Below, piece by piece: positions 33,936 to 43,932 of a DNA stretch of 64,000 nt. Source of the DNA: Agrobacterium tumefaciens. GTDB taxonomy: Bacteria > Pseudomonadota > Alphaproteobacteria > Rhizobiales > Rhizobiaceae. Position 1 is the stretch's first letter; each line of letters starts with the position of its first letter. The translations under genes and the position numbers were made by a program. The DNA lies in assembly GCA_025559845.1 (NCBI GenBank), contig CP048471.1:124001-188000 (forward strand), read 5' to 3'. Under the pieces are notes generated by a model, which had not been told where the DNA came from, searched no databases, and saw only the letters and a list, made by a program, of their open reading frames with translations.

Positions 33936-35828
33936 TTACTTGCTGTGCCCGATGGCCAGCGCAAACAGCCTTGCCTGTCGTTGGGCAAAAGCACGTGGGT
34001 TAGCTGGTCTATCCCCGTCGAGAATGCGCGCTTCATCGAGCAACAGCCACACCGCATCCTCGCGAAAGGCCAGATCGTCAAGCGATGCGATGGCTTTAAC
34101 AAGCTCGTTCTGCGCGTTGATCTCTAGGATTGGCCTCAATGCGGTCTGTAAACGCCCCGCTCCTTGAAGGAGCTTTTCGAGCTGGCGATCGGGGCCATGT
34201 TCCGACGCGACGAGGCAGACCGCGCTTTCGGTCAACCGATCGGAAATACGTACGTCAGCGACCTCCTCACCAAGAGCGCTTCGCGCGAAATCGATGAACG
34301 CCTCGACTTCAGGAGAAGCTTGCCGGTCACGCTCATCGGTGCCGCCATCGCCGGTCACTGCGTTCAGATCGGCAAGGCCCTGGGTAACGGATTTGAACGG
34401 CTTGCCCTCGAAATCTGGGGAGTTAGTTGGCCAGAAATTATCTACGCCATCGGTCAGCAGAAGTACCTCTATCCCTTTGGCTCGAAAACCTTCGAGTTGC
34501 GGCGACGACCTCAGTTGGTCGAGATTAGAGCCGCTAATGTAATATATCGCCGACTGCCCTTCCTTCATTGCGGCAAGATAGTCGGCCAGGCTTCGAGTTG
34601 CCCCATCGGATACGGTACTCCGGAAGCGCGCCAGCTTCAGCAATTGCGCGCGCCGCTCGAAGTCCTCGTAGATACCTTCCTTGAGGATGGCGCCGAACAG
34701 ATCCCAGACCTTGGAAAACGTCTCGCCTTCGCCTTCAGCCATCTTCTCCAGGGTGGAAAGGATCCGGCTCGTTACGCCCTTTTTGATAGCGGTTAGCACG
34801 GGACTTTCCTGGATCATCTCTCGGGAGATGTTAAGCGGGAGATCCGAGGTGTCGACGATGCCCCGGACGAACCGCAGGTAACGCGGCAGCAAGTCGGCTT
34901 CGTCAGTTATGAAGACGCGCTTCACGTAAAGCTTCATGCGACCCTGTCTGTCTGGGTCCAACAGATCGAATGGTTGAGAGCCCGGGATGAAGGCCAGCGT
35001 CGTATATTCGTGGCGGCCCTCAGCACGGAAATGCACGTTAGCTAGCGGCTCGTCGTACTGGCCCGAGACACTACGATAGAAATCATCGTAGTCTTGCTTG
35101 GATATCTCGTTCTTTGGCTTGATCCAGAGCGCTGCACCATCGGAGATCTGTGACGGTTCAGCGCCCTCTTTTTCAACGAGGCGGATAGAAACGGGTACGT
35201 GGCCGGATTGATCGCGAATAATCTTCTCGACTGTCCATTTGCTGGCATATTTCTTCGCATCGTCCATGAGATGGAGCACCACACGCGTGCCCCTTGCTGG
35301 CGCCGCGCCAAGATCGACCGGGACGATTTCATAACTTCCCTTGCCGTCGGACGACCATTGCCAAGCTTCGTCCTCACCAGCACGGCGGGAAATCACATCG
35401 ACCCTTTCGGCGACCATGAACGAGGAGTAAAAGCCAACGCCGAACTGGCCGATCAATTCGGCCTTCTCTCCAGCCTTGGCAGCCTCAAGCCGCTCCATGA
35501 AAGCCTTTGTCCCGGAGCGCGCGATCGTGCCAAGCGCGTCGATCATCTCTTCGCGGTTCATGCCGATGCCGTTGTCCTCTATGACGAGCGCGGGCACCTC
35601 CTCATTGAGCGTCACGAGAATCGCGAGCTGGCCTCCATCCGACGAGAGCTGCGGCTTGGAAATCGACTCATACCGCAGCTTTTCGCACGCATCCGCCGCG
35701 TTCGAGATCAATTCCCGGAGGAACACATCTTTGTCCGAGTAAACCGAATGCACCATCATGTGCAAGAGCCGGCTGACATCGGCTTCAAACACGTGTTGCT
35801 CGGGCTGCCGCCCTTTAACTCTTGTCAC
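33936..35828 (-). CDS. htpG: HtpG, Hsp90-family molecular chaperone
   Basis: 630 residues, full length. The N-terminal GHKL ATPase carries NAADACEKLRYES, EDNGIGMNREEM and GQFGVGFYSSFMVA. The middle domain has the catalytic-loop Arg region (PLNISREMIQESPVL), and the C-terminal dimerisation domain ends at about residue 625. It refolds client proteins under heat and other stress in the cytosol. The start is GTG 35826-35828 with GGAGG 5 bases upstream. It stands alone; both neighbours are unrelated. Possibly a second copy beside a chromosomal htpG. Confidence 0.96.
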   Translation of the reverse strand: MTRVKGRQPEQHVFEADVSRLLHMMVHSVYSDKDVFLRELISNAADACEKLRYESISKPQLSSDGGQLAILVTLNEEVPALVIEDNGIGMNREEMIDALGTIARSGTKAFMERLEAAKAGEKAELIGQFGVGFYSSFMVAERVDVISRRAGEDEAWQWSSDGKGSYEIVPVDLGAAPARGTRVVLHLMDDAKKYASKWTVEKIIRDQSGHVPVSIRLVEKEGAEPSQISDGAALWIKPKNEISKQDYDDFYRSVSGQYDEPLANVHFRAEGRHEYTTLAFIPGSQPFDLLDPDRQGRMKLYVKRVFITDEADLLPRYLRFVRGIVDTSDLPLNISREMIQESPVLTAIKKGVTSRILSTLEKMAEGEGETFSKVWDLFGAILKEGIYEDFERRAQLLKLARFRSTVSDGATRSLADYLAAMKEGQSAIYYISGSNLDQLRSSPQLEGFRAKGIEVLLLTDGVDNFWPTNSPDFEGKPFKSVTQGLADLNAVTGDGGTDERDRQASPEVEAFIDFARSALGEEVADVRISDRLTESAVCLVASEHGPDRQLEKLLQGAGRLQTALRPILEINAQNELVKAIASLDDLAFREDAVWLLLDEARILDGDRPANPRAFAQRQARLFALAIGHSK

Positions 35829-36258
35829 TTATACCTCCATCGCAGATAAATCGGCGATGAAATGGTTTCTCTGGGATTAGAATTCAAGCGCTGTCTGCCG
35901 CTTGGCAAGCGTTGGAATAAAGTCTTTGGACGAAGACTGGATTCTTTGCATCAAATGCGGATCGGCCAATTTCCAAAACTCTTCGAGCCTCGCCAAGTGC
36001 CTCTGCGAAACGATCCGGGTTCTCGTTCTGTGGAAGACGAGTTTGCAGACTGAGTAACCTATCCCCCGCTATTGAGCGGATACGAAAGAGCGACTTGTTT
36101 CGCTTACGAATGAGGATCAACCGATTCAGAGATATCGCCCAACCTGTCGAAAACAGGGACAGGCGATCAAGTGTGCCGCAACATTCTGTTTCGGCTAATC
36201 GGCGGGCCGGCCGCAGCAAAACTCAAATTGGCTGGTTCGATGTACAGCTTGAACAAGT
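35829..36258. other. Intergenic region, no gene recognised
   Basis: Contains the htpG promoter. Frames on both strands (for example minus 35884-36219) have no ribosome site or known family. Confidence 0.45.
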
Positions 36259-37173
36259 TCAGGCATTGGAGGCGTAGCGCTCAAGATTACCGTTCAGCAC
36301 CTCCAGCATCTGGTCGCGGCGCGGATCCCGAACCGCCTTAACCCACGCAACGGCGAGTGGTAGGCGGTCAGACTTTCCTTTTTCTGTGACGCGCAAGGTG
36401 ATATATTTGACGCCGTCCAGCACGAGTTTTGACGTCCACCGGGGCACCAGCGCCGAACCGATACCTGCGGCCACAAGATTGATGATCGTTTGCTTTTCAT
36501 CGGCAACTTGGGCGATCCGGGGGCGAAGGCCCGCCTCTGCGAACAGGCCGAATGTCAGATCGTGGCTGTGTGGCCGTGCACGCCTTTCCGGAACGATAAG
36601 CGGTTCGTCGGCAAGATCGCTTATAGAAATCTCCTCCTGTTGCGCAATCATGCTATCAGCTGGCACGGCAACGACGACAGTTTCCGAAAACAACCTTTTT
36701 ATAGAGAGGTTGCGACTGAGCTTTTCGCGCGGCCTGATCAAAATCAGGTCGAGTCGGCCAGCAAGAAGTTTCGGTATCAACCGGATTGACTTATCCTCGA
36801 CCAGTTGCGTCATCGTCTCAGGTGATCGAAGACGGAAATCGTGCAAAAGTTGAGGAACAAGACCTGCGGCCGCGGTGTCGATCGCACCAATACGCAGGAC
36901 GTGAGCGGGAGATTGGCGTGAGGTTCGAAAGCGATCCGCCACAGCCTCTAGCCGGCTGATAATAGGCAGAACCTCTTTCAACAGGATTACCCCGTCTTCC
37001 GTCAGCTCGACGCTTCTTGTCGTGCGGGAAAGAAGTCGCGTCCCCAGCGATTCCTCGAGCAGGCGCACGTGCCTTCCGAGGGAAGCAGGCAAAATACCCG
37101 TCTTTTGAGCAGCCTTGCCGAAATGCAGTTCCTCAGCAACCGCGACAAAACATCTTAATTGTTCGAGTTCCAT
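36259..37173 (-). CDS. ttuA: LysR-family regulator of the tartrate operon
   Basis: 304 residues. The N-terminal winged helix (LRCFVAVAEELHFGKAAQKT, ASLGRHVRLLEESLGTRLLS) is followed by the two-lobed effector domain. It is divergent from ttuB with 123 bases between, the usual setting in which a LysR protein represses itself and activates the operon when inducer, here probably tartrate, is present. In Agrobacterium vitis the same place is held by ttuA. Assignment rests mainly on this context. Confidence 0.85.
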   Translation of the reverse strand: MELEQLRCFVAVAEELHFGKAAQKTGILPASLGRHVRLLEESLGTRLLSRTTRSVELTEDGVILLKEVLPIISRLEAVADRFRTSRQSPAHVLRIGAIDTAAAGLVPQLLHDFRLRSPETMTQLVEDKSIRLIPKLLAGRLDLILIRPREKLSRNLSIKRLFSETVVVAVPADSMIAQQEEISISDLADEPLIVPERRARPHSHDLTFGLFAEAGLRPRIAQVADEKQTIINLVAAGIGSALVPRWTSKLVLDGVKYITLRVTEKGKSDRLPLAVAWVKAVRDPRRDQMLEVLNGNLERYASNA

Positions 37174-37193
37174 GGACGCCTCATAATATCATT

Positions 37194-37207
37194 TAATTAT
37201 ATAATTA
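37194..37207. promoter_or_regulatory. Palindrome in the ttuA-ttuB gap, likely TtuA site
   Basis: TAATTATATAATTA, a perfect AT-rich 14-base palindrome 20 bases from the ttuA start and 90 from ttuB. LysR proteins prefer such T-N11-A dyads. Confidence 0.45.
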
Positions 37208-37296
37208 CTTGAACGTAGGATTTTCTCAAGCGGCGGCATACGGTTTGTGGATGGCGCAGGAGGATGCGTCTCATCGAACATCGGGAGGAGCTTGCT

Positions 37297-38613
37297 ATGT
37301 CCAGCGAGTTGGAAACGCGCGTCCTGCGCAAAATTACGTGGCGCATCGTGCCATTCATCATGGTTCTCTATCTGATTGCCTTCATCGACCGAGTGAACAT
37401 CGGCTTCGCTGCCTTGACAATGAACCAGGATCTTGGGTTCTCATCGACTGTCTTCGGGATGGGCGCCGGTATCTTCTTTCTGGGATACTTTCTTTTCGAA
37501 GTTCCCTCGAACCTTATTCTCGACAAGGTGGGCGCTCGCATCTGGATTGCCCGCGTCATGATTACTTGGGGTATCATCTCGGGTGCCATGGCTCTCGTTC
37601 AGGGCACGACAAGCTTCTACACGCTGCGCTTCCTACTCGGTGTGGCGGAAGCCGGATTTTTCCCCGGTATCATTCTTTATCTTAGCTACTGGTTCCCTGC
37701 CCGTCGAAGAGCCGCAGTAACGGCGATGTTCATGGCTGCTGCACCTCTTGCGACAGCTATCGGCTCCCCAATTTCCGGCGCGCTGCTCGAAATGCATGGA
37801 ATTTGGGGACTGGCTGGCTGGCAGTGGATGTTTATCATCGAAGCTGTTCCCGCCGTCATTTTTGGTGTCGTGGTCCTCTTTTATCTGACGGACCGCCCAG
37901 AAAAGGCCAAGTGGCTCACCGATGAGGAGCGTAACTGGCTCGTCCAGACCATGGAGCAGGAACGTGCGGGCAAGCCGAAGGCAAGCCATAGCATTTGGGC
38001 CGGTCTTGCTGATTTCCGCGTGCTGGCACTGGCGCTCGTATACTTCGGCACCTCCGCAGGCCTCTACACCCTCGGCATCTGGTCCCCACAGATCATCAAA
38101 AGCTTCGGGCTCTCGTCGCTGCACACGGGCTTGATCAACTCCATACCGGCGGTGTTTGCAGTTGTGGCTATGATCCTCTGGGCACGCCATTCTGACAAGA
38201 GGAATGAACGTACCTGGCACGTTGTCGGCGCCTGCCTGCTGGCATCAGCTGGCCTTGCCTTCGCCAGCGGCGCAACCACAGTCTTCGCCGTCCTCGTTGC
38301 GCTTACACTGGTCAATATCGGTATCAGCGCATCAAAGCCTCCTCTTTGGAGCATGCCAACCCTGTTCCTGTCAGGCCCGGCTGCTGCTGCAGGCATTGCC
38401 ACCATCAATTCGATCGGCAATCTCGGAGGCTTCGTTGGCCCCTCTATGATCGGATGGATCAAGGACACGACCGGAAGTTTTGCTGGCGGTCTCTACTTCG
38501 TGTCGGCGCTCCTCGTCGTTTCCGCTGGCGTCACATTGATCCTTGCTCGTGGCGCTACGAAACAAGCACCCTCCCCAGCGTCCACCCAGAACAAAATTCA
38601 GATTGGAGAATAA
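37297..38613 (+). CDS. ttuB: MFS anion:cation symporter, tartrate transporter
   Basis: 438 residues with 12 predicted helices, of the anion:cation symporter (phthalate/tartrate/glucarate) branch of the major facilitator superfamily. Family hallmarks: FIDRVNIGFAALTMNQDLGF near helix 1 and EAGFFPGIILYLSYWFPARR at helices 4-5. It should import tartrate with a cation. The start at 37297 follows GGAGG by 8 bases; the frame is open 11 codons further. First gene of the ttuBCDE operon. Confidence 0.9.
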   Translation: MSSELETRVLRKITWRIVPFIMVLYLIAFIDRVNIGFAALTMNQDLGFSSTVFGMGAGIFFLGYFLFEVPSNLILDKVGARIWIARVMITWGIISGAMALVQGTTSFYTLRFLLGVAEAGFFPGIILYLSYWFPARRRAAVTAMFMAAAPLATAIGSPISGALLEMHGIWGLAGWQWMFIIEAVPAVIFGVVVLFYLTDRPEKAKWLTDEERNWLVQTMEQERAGKPKASHSIWAGLADFRVLALALVYFGTSAGLYTLGIWSPQIIKSFGLSSLHTGLINSIPAVFAVVAMILWARHSDKRNERTWHVVGACLLASAGLAFASGATTVFAVLVALTLVNIGISASKPPLWSMPTLFLSGPAAAAGIATINSIGNLGGFVGPSMIGWIKDTTGSFAGGLYFVSALLVVSAGVTLILARGATKQAPSPASTQNKIQIGE

Positions 38614-38614
38614 C

Positions 38615-39703
38615 ATGCGTGAATACAAGATTGCCGCCATCCCCGCCGATGGTATTGGTCCGGAAGTGATTGCGGCAGGACTTCAGGTTCTGGAAGCGCT
38701 CGAGAAGCGCAGCGGCAACTTCAAGATCCACTCCGAGACCTTCGACTGGGGTTCGGACTACTACAAGAAGCACGGCGTCATGATGCCGGCCGATGGCCTC
38801 GAGCAGCTCAAGACGTTCGATGCGATCTATTTCGGTGCCGTCGGCGCCCCCGACGTTCCAGACCACATCACCCTCTGGGGGCTGCGCTTGCCCATCTGCC
38901 AGGGCTTCGACCAGTATGCCAACGTGCGCCCCACCAAGATCCTGCCGGGCATCACCCCGCCCCTGCGAAATTGCGGCCCTGGCGACCTGGATTGGGTGAT
39001 CGTGCGTGAAAACTCGGAAGGCGAATATTCCGGTCATGGCGGACGTGCCCACAAGGGTCTGCCGGAAGAAGTCGGAACGGAAGTCGCCATCTTTACCCGC
39101 GTCGGCGTTACCCGCATCATGCGATATGCCTTCAAGCTGGCCCAGTCCCGCCCACGCAAGCTGCTCACTGTCGTCACCAAGTCCAACGCACAGCGCCATG
39201 GCATGGTGATGTGGGATGAGATTGCCGCCGAAGTCTCCAAGGAATATCCAGATGTCACCTGGGACAAGATGCTGGTGGACGCCATGACCGTGCGCATGAC
39301 GCTGAAGCCCGAAACGCTCGACACCATTGTCGCTACCAACCTGCATGCCGACATCCTGTCCGACCTCGCCGGTGCGCTGGCCGGTTCGCTTGGTGTCGCA
39401 CCGACGGGCAATATCGATCCGGAGCGTCGTTTCCCGTCGATGTTCGAACCGATCCACGGTTCGGCCTTCGACATCACCGGCAAGGGGATCGCCAACCCAA
39501 TCGCGACATTCTGGACCGCAGCGCAGATGCTCGAACATCTCGGCGAGCAGGAAGCCGCAGCGCGCCTGATGGCAGCTGTGGAACGGGTGACTGAGGCGGG
39601 CATTCTCACTCCTGATGTCGGAGGTACCGCTAACACGAAACAGGTAACGGACGCAGTCTGCGAAGCGATCGCAGGCTCGAATATTCTGGTCGCTGCCGAA
39701 TGA
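38615..39703 (+). CDS. ttuC: Tartrate dehydrogenase / D-malate dehydrogenase
   Basis: 362 residues of the isocitrate/isopropylmalate dehydrogenase family. Seen: IPADGIGPEVIAAGLQVLE at the nucleotide-binding start, VRENSEGEYSGHGGR (the substrate loop of the tartrate subgroup), NLHADILSDLAGALAGSLG with metal-binding Asp residues, and FEPIHGSAFDITGKGIANP. It oxidises tartrate to oxaloglycolate or decarboxylates it to glycerate, with NAD and Mn. GGAG lies 7 bases before the ATG, one base after the ttuB stop. Confidence 0.93.
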   Translation: MREYKIAAIPADGIGPEVIAAGLQVLEALEKRSGNFKIHSETFDWGSDYYKKHGVMMPADGLEQLKTFDAIYFGAVGAPDVPDHITLWGLRLPICQGFDQYANVRPTKILPGITPPLRNCGPGDLDWVIVRENSEGEYSGHGGRAHKGLPEEVGTEVAIFTRVGVTRIMRYAFKLAQSRPRKLLTVVTKSNAQRHGMVMWDEIAAEVSKEYPDVTWDKMLVDAMTVRMTLKPETLDTIVATNLHADILSDLAGALAGSLGVAPTGNIDPERRFPSMFEPIHGSAFDITGKGIANPIATFWTAAQMLEHLGEQEAAARLMAAVERVTEAGILTPDVGGTANTKQVTDAVCEAIAGSNILVAAE

Positions 39704-40968
39704 CCTGGGATGATGTGTCCGCCCGCAAGGTGCTGCGTCGAATTTTCGACGCAGCCGTAGAGAGTGCCGATCCGGCCAAAGTGGTCGCGACACATCTCCC
39801 TGAACCTCCTAAAGGCCGCTGTATCGTCGTCGGCGCAGGCAAGGCATCGGCAGCAATGGCAGCTGCGCTCGACACAGCCTGGGGTGATGTAGAGCTCACG
39901 GGACTTGTCGTCACCCGTTATGCCCACGCGGTTCCCGCCGGCCGGATAGAAATCATCGAGGCAGCTCATCCTGTCCCCGATGAGATGAGTGTCGAAGCCG
40001 CAAGGCGCATTCTCGGATCTGTCGAAAACCTCAGTGCAGATGATCTGGTCATCGCCCTCATTTCGGGCGGTGGCTCCTCTCTTCTGGTTTCGCCCGCTGG
40101 CAACATGACGCTTGCCGATAAACGAGCTGTCAATCAGGCATTGCTTGCAAGCGGCGCAACCATTTCGGAAATGAACACGGTTCGCAAACAGCTTTCCAAT
40201 ATCAAAGGCGGAAGGCTGGCGCAGGCAGCATATCCCGCAAAAGTGATCACGCTGGTCATATCTGACGTACCGGGTGATGACCCTTCGGAGATCGCATCGG
40301 GACCAACCGTTACCAACGACACCACGATCGAGGACGCCAGGGAAATCGTTGCTCGTTACGGGCTGAAACTTCCTGTTGCGGCACAGGACGTGCTTGCACA
40401 GGGCTGTTCGCTCGATGCATCCCGTCCCATGAATGCCGAAGTGCGGCTGATCGCATCACCATCTATCGCGCTGGAGGCTGCGGCAGACGTTGCGAAAGCC
40501 AACGGTTTGCAGACGCTCGTTCTCGGCGACGCGCTAGAGGGCGAAGCGCGTGAAGTCGGTACCCTCTTTGCAGGCATCGCAAAATCAGCCAAAGTGAAAG
40601 GGCTTCCCATCTCCGGTCCTGCGGTCATTCTCTCTGGCGGAGAGACGTCTGTTTCATTGCCCAAGGGATCGACCGGTCGCGGCGGTAGAAATACCGAGTT
40701 CCTTTTGAGTATGGCTATTGGCTTGGACGGATCAAAAAATATCTGGGCCATCGCAGGTGACACAGACGGCATCGACGGTGTGGAGGACGCTGCTGGCGCC
40801 ATCGTTACGCCGGAAACATTGTCGCGTATGCAGGCGGCTGGTATTGCACCACGCGCCGCCCTTTCCGCACACGATAGCTACACCGCCTTCAAGGCCGCAG
40901 GCGATCTGGTCGTAACCGGCCCGACGCTTACAAACGTCAACGATATACGTGCAATTTTGATCGGTTAA
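39700..40968 (+). CDS. ttuD: Glycerate 2-kinase / hydroxypyruvate reductase (MOFRL family)
   Basis: 422 residues. The N-terminal MOFRL-associated domain (CIVVGAGKASAAMAAALDTA, LISGGGSSLLVSP) and the C-terminal MOFRL domain (AIAGDTDGIDGVEDAAGAIV) are complete. TtuD of A. vitis was named hydroxypyruvate reductase, but family members tested since are mostly glycerate 2-kinases; either step would move glycerate toward phosphoglycerate. The ATG overlaps the ttuC stop by four bases, so translation is coupled. Confidence 0.92.
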   Translation: MTWDDVSARKVLRRIFDAAVESADPAKVVATHLPEPPKGRCIVVGAGKASAAMAAALDTAWGDVELTGLVVTRYAHAVPAGRIEIIEAAHPVPDEMSVEAARRILGSVENLSADDLVIALISGGGSSLLVSPAGNMTLADKRAVNQALLASGATISEMNTVRKQLSNIKGGRLAQAAYPAKVITLVISDVPGDDPSEIASGPTVTNDTTIEDAREIVARYGLKLPVAAQDVLAQGCSLDASRPMNAEVRLIASPSIALEAAADVAKANGLQTLVLGDALEGEAREVGTLFAGIAKSAKVKGLPISGPAVILSGGETSVSLPKGSTGRGGRNTEFLLSMAIGLDGSKNIWAIAGDTDGIDGVEDAAGAIVTPETLSRMQAAGIAPRAALSAHDSYTAFKAAGDLVVTGPTLTNVNDIRAILIG

Positions 40969-40972
40969 ATCC

Positions 40973-42406
40973 ATGTTCATTCGCAGCAATCGTCGGGCCA
41001 AGATCGTCGCTACGGTCGGGCCATCCTCAAACTCGGCCGAAAAACTGCGCGAAATGTTTCTCGCGGGCGTCGATACTTTTCGGCTCAATTTCAGCCATGG
41101 CACCCACGAGGATCACGCCGCCTCCTTCCGCCGTATCAGGGCGTTGGAGAAGGAGCTGGGAACCTCCATCGGTATCCTTCAGGACTTGCAGGGCCCCAAA
41201 ATTCGCATCGGCGTTCTGAGCGAAGGGAAACTTGCTCTCCCAAAGGGAGCGGCTGTCCGTTTTCTTTGCGGTACCGAGCCCGGAAAAGGTTTACTCGACA
41301 TTCCGCTCCCACATCGCGAAATCTTCGCGGCCGTCAAGCCCGGGGATGATCTTCTTATCGATGACGGTCGGGTTCGCGTGCGCACCACAGGTGTGAGCGA
41401 TGAATATATTGATGCTGATGTTATCGTTGCCGGGCCGATCTCGAACCGCAAAGGCGTCAACATACCCGGAGCGGTTCTGGATATCTCGCCGCTCACGCCA
41501 AAAGATCGCCGTGACCTGGAGTTCGGTCTAGAGCTTGGCGTAGACTGGGTAGCACTATCCTTCGTGCAAAAGGCCCGAGACATGATCGAAGCTCGCTCCC
41601 TCGTAAGTGAGCGCGCAGGATTGATTGCCAAGATCGAAAAGCCGTCCGCGCTTGACGAAATCGATGACATCATCCGGCTTTCCGACGGGATCATGGTTGC
41701 GCGTGGCGACCTCGGCGTGGAAATTCCGCCTGAGGAGGTGCCCGGACGCCAGAAAGAGCTTATCCGTGCCTGCCGCATGGCGGCAAAGCCGGTTATCGTC
41801 GCAACGCAGATGCTGGATTCAATGGTGTATTCGCCGACGCCAACCCGCGCCGAAGCTTCGGATGTTGCGGGCGCGATCTACGACGGCGCAGATGCAGTGA
41901 TGCTTTCCGCCGAATCGGCGACAGGCTCCTACCCTGTCGAAACCGTCGAGATCATGAGCCGGATCATCGAAAAAACTGAGAAGCACAGGCTTTACCGGCC
42001 CATCGTCGAGGCGACCGAGCCTGAGCTGACGCAGACACCTCCGCATGCGGTTGCGCAGGCAGCGGCCGGAGTGGCGATTTCACTTCGGTCTCCCTTGATT
42101 GTTGCCTTTACCCTGAGCGGAGCAACGGCATCGCGGATCTCCCGGGCGCGTCCACCATTGCCCATACTTGCGCTAACTCCTTCCGAACAAGCCACTCGCC
42201 AACTCGCACTTTTTTGGGGAGTTGTCGCGGTTAGAGCCACAACAGTTGCAAATTACAAACAGTCCATCGACAACGCAAAACGCGCAGCAAGGGAAACAGG
42301 TCTTACAAAGTCGGGGGACCAGATCGTTATTGTTAGCGGCTTCCCGTTTGCAACACGAGGCAGTACCAACAATTTACGCGTAGTGGAGGTCGGGACGGCT
42401 TCGTAA
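40973..42406 (+). CDS. ttuE: Pyruvate kinase
   Basis: 477 residues, full length. Motifs: KIVATVGPSSNSAEKLREMF, RLNFSHGTHEDH, the active-site segment GLIAKIEKPSALDEIDDIIR and MVARGDLGVEIPPEEVPGRQ, and MLDSMVYSPTPTRAE. It turns phosphoenolpyruvate and ADP into pyruvate and ATP, finishing the tartrate route. Four bases separate it from ttuD. A housekeeping pyk is expected elsewhere in the genome. Confidence 0.95.
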   Translation: MFIRSNRRAKIVATVGPSSNSAEKLREMFLAGVDTFRLNFSHGTHEDHAASFRRIRALEKELGTSIGILQDLQGPKIRIGVLSEGKLALPKGAAVRFLCGTEPGKGLLDIPLPHREIFAAVKPGDDLLIDDGRVRVRTTGVSDEYIDADVIVAGPISNRKGVNIPGAVLDISPLTPKDRRDLEFGLELGVDWVALSFVQKARDMIEARSLVSERAGLIAKIEKPSALDEIDDIIRLSDGIMVARGDLGVEIPPEEVPGRQKELIRACRMAAKPVIVATQMLDSMVYSPTPTRAEASDVAGAIYDGADAVMLSAESATGSYPVETVEIMSRIIEKTEKHRLYRPIVEATEPELTQTPPHAVAQAAAGVAISLRSPLIVAFTLSGATASRISRARPPLPILALTPSEQATRQLALFWGVVAVRATTVANYKQSIDNAKRAARETGLTKSGDQIVIVSGFPFATRGSTNNLRVVEVGTAS

Positions 42407-42457
42407 CAGCTCTGTCTGCGAGCCCGCGACGTTCAATCGGTTATGAGTTCATAGCAA

Positions 42458-42479
42458 AGCTCTTGAAGGGATAGGAATG
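42458..42479 (+). repeat. 22-nt recurring motif, divergent copy
   Basis: AGCTCTTGAAGGGATAGGAA plus TG, after ttuE. It matches the consensus less well than the copies near toxin genes. Confidence 0.45.
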
Positions 42480-42556
42480 TCTGACACATTAGTTCAGCTA
42501 CTTGCTGACTTAGCGCAGATCGGACGATTTCCGGTCATAGAATGCTTTCGGCGCCT

Positions 42557-43708
42557 TTAGTAAAGGCCACTCGACTCCGCCTGCCTAATGCAATCGCGCC
42601 CATCGCTTTTTGCTTGGTAAAGTGCGCGATCAGCACGATCCATCAAGGCAGCTAAGTCCTCCCCTTTGTGCGCTACCGCAACCCCAAAGCTTGCCGTTGG
42701 AGTGAATTCGTTTGAAAGGATACCGGGCGATATTTCTTTGAAGGCGAGCCGGACGACCTCAGCAAGAGCCGAAGCTGTAGCGGCCTGGCCCGGTGCGAGC
42801 AAGATCGCGAACTCCTCACCGCCCAAGCGGCCGACGATCGCATCGTTGGGAGCGTTACCCTTGAGAATTTCGGAGAAAGCTCGAATGACGCGGTCTCCAC
42901 CGCTGTGTCCAAAGCGGTCATTGATTGACTTGAAGTAATCGAGGTCGCTCACGATCACAGACACCCGTGCATCCGCGGACTGCCGCGCGATAGCGTTGAG
43001 TGCACGCGGCTCGAAGCCGCGACGATTAAGTAATCCCGACAAGGCATCGATCTGGGCATCCGACTTGATGCTGTCCAACACGTCACTTGCAATCACCGCG
43101 AATATACCTACGGCTGTCATTGCGCAAATAAGTGCGTCCGATATAGAGACAACGAGCCAATAAGCTCCTTCGAACCCTCCCTCTACGTTACCCGAAGCAA
43201 GCAAGAAAAGAGGGCGGAGAAGAAAGCCTCCGCACGAAATTATAATCAGACCGAAAAGTACCTGCTCGACCGGAGTGCGATCTCGAGCCTTTGCTACATC
43301 AAACAGCATCACAAGACCAACCGCCGCGAGCCCACCGTTCAGGAAAATGACTCGCATAAGCAGGCTTTGCTCCACAAACTGATGATAATAGAGAGCGCTC
43401 AATGCAAGTGCGGCGATACTCAAGACAGCGAGATATCTTGGTCGTTGTGCGCGCCTGATGGACAGTCCAATAGACAGTAATACCATGGAGGACATCAAGA
43501 ATACGTTGGCCAGCAACCGTAGTAGTGGATCCCCGAGCGAAAAGGCAAAATAGAATATGACGAAACACAGTGCTCTCACCGAATATGAAAGAGCGAAGAT
43601 AGCAATATAGGTAAGATGCCTGTGGTGGTGCCAGAGCACGAACATCGATATGCAAAACAGTGCAGACATGCCCGTATTCAACAGGCCTATGACGTCTTGA
43701 TAACTCAT
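42557..43708 (-). CDS. Membrane-bound diguanylate cyclase (GGDEF)
   Basis: 383 residues. The first 215 contain about six or seven hydrophobic helices forming a membrane sensor of unknown ligand. The GGDEF domain follows: DALSGLLNRRGFEPRALNAI, DLDYFKSINDRFGHSGGDRV, and GGEEF as the active site. The R-x-x-D inhibitory site that normally lies five residues before GGEEF is absent (APND), so product inhibition may be lost. It should make cyclic di-GMP. The EAL enzyme at 8922-9935 does the reverse, but the genes are far apart. Confidence 0.92.
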   Translation of the reverse strand: MSYQDVIGLLNTGMSALFCISMFVLWHHHRHLTYIAIFALSYSVRALCFVIFYFAFSLGDPLLRLLANVFLMSSMVLLSIGLSIRRAQRPRYLAVLSIAALALSALYYHQFVEQSLLMRVIFLNGGLAAVGLVMLFDVAKARDRTPVEQVLFGLIIISCGGFLLRPLFLLASGNVEGGFEGAYWLVVSISDALICAMTAVGIFAVIASDVLDSIKSDAQIDALSGLLNRRGFEPRALNAIARQSADARVSVIVSDLDYFKSINDRFGHSGGDRVIRAFSEILKGNAPNDAIVGRLGGEEFAILLAPGQAATASALAEVVRLAFKEISPGILSNEFTPTASFGVAVAHKGEDLAALMDRADRALYQAKSDGRDCIRQAESSGLY

Positions 43709-43932
43709 ATCTGACCGCCCATGGTGCCCGCCCTACGCACCTATATCGCACTCTTCAAAGTTGCGATAACACGGCTCTTGTAAATATCGGGTAAACCTGG
43801 CGCACCATGGGCAAGGCTTGGTTGATCTCGGCTAACAACCCGCTTCGCGGCTTCTATAGCGAGGCATCCGCGGTGACGCCTTTTCTTCCCTGACGTCTAT
43901 AGAAGGTGATCTCACATGGCTCCGATCGTCCT

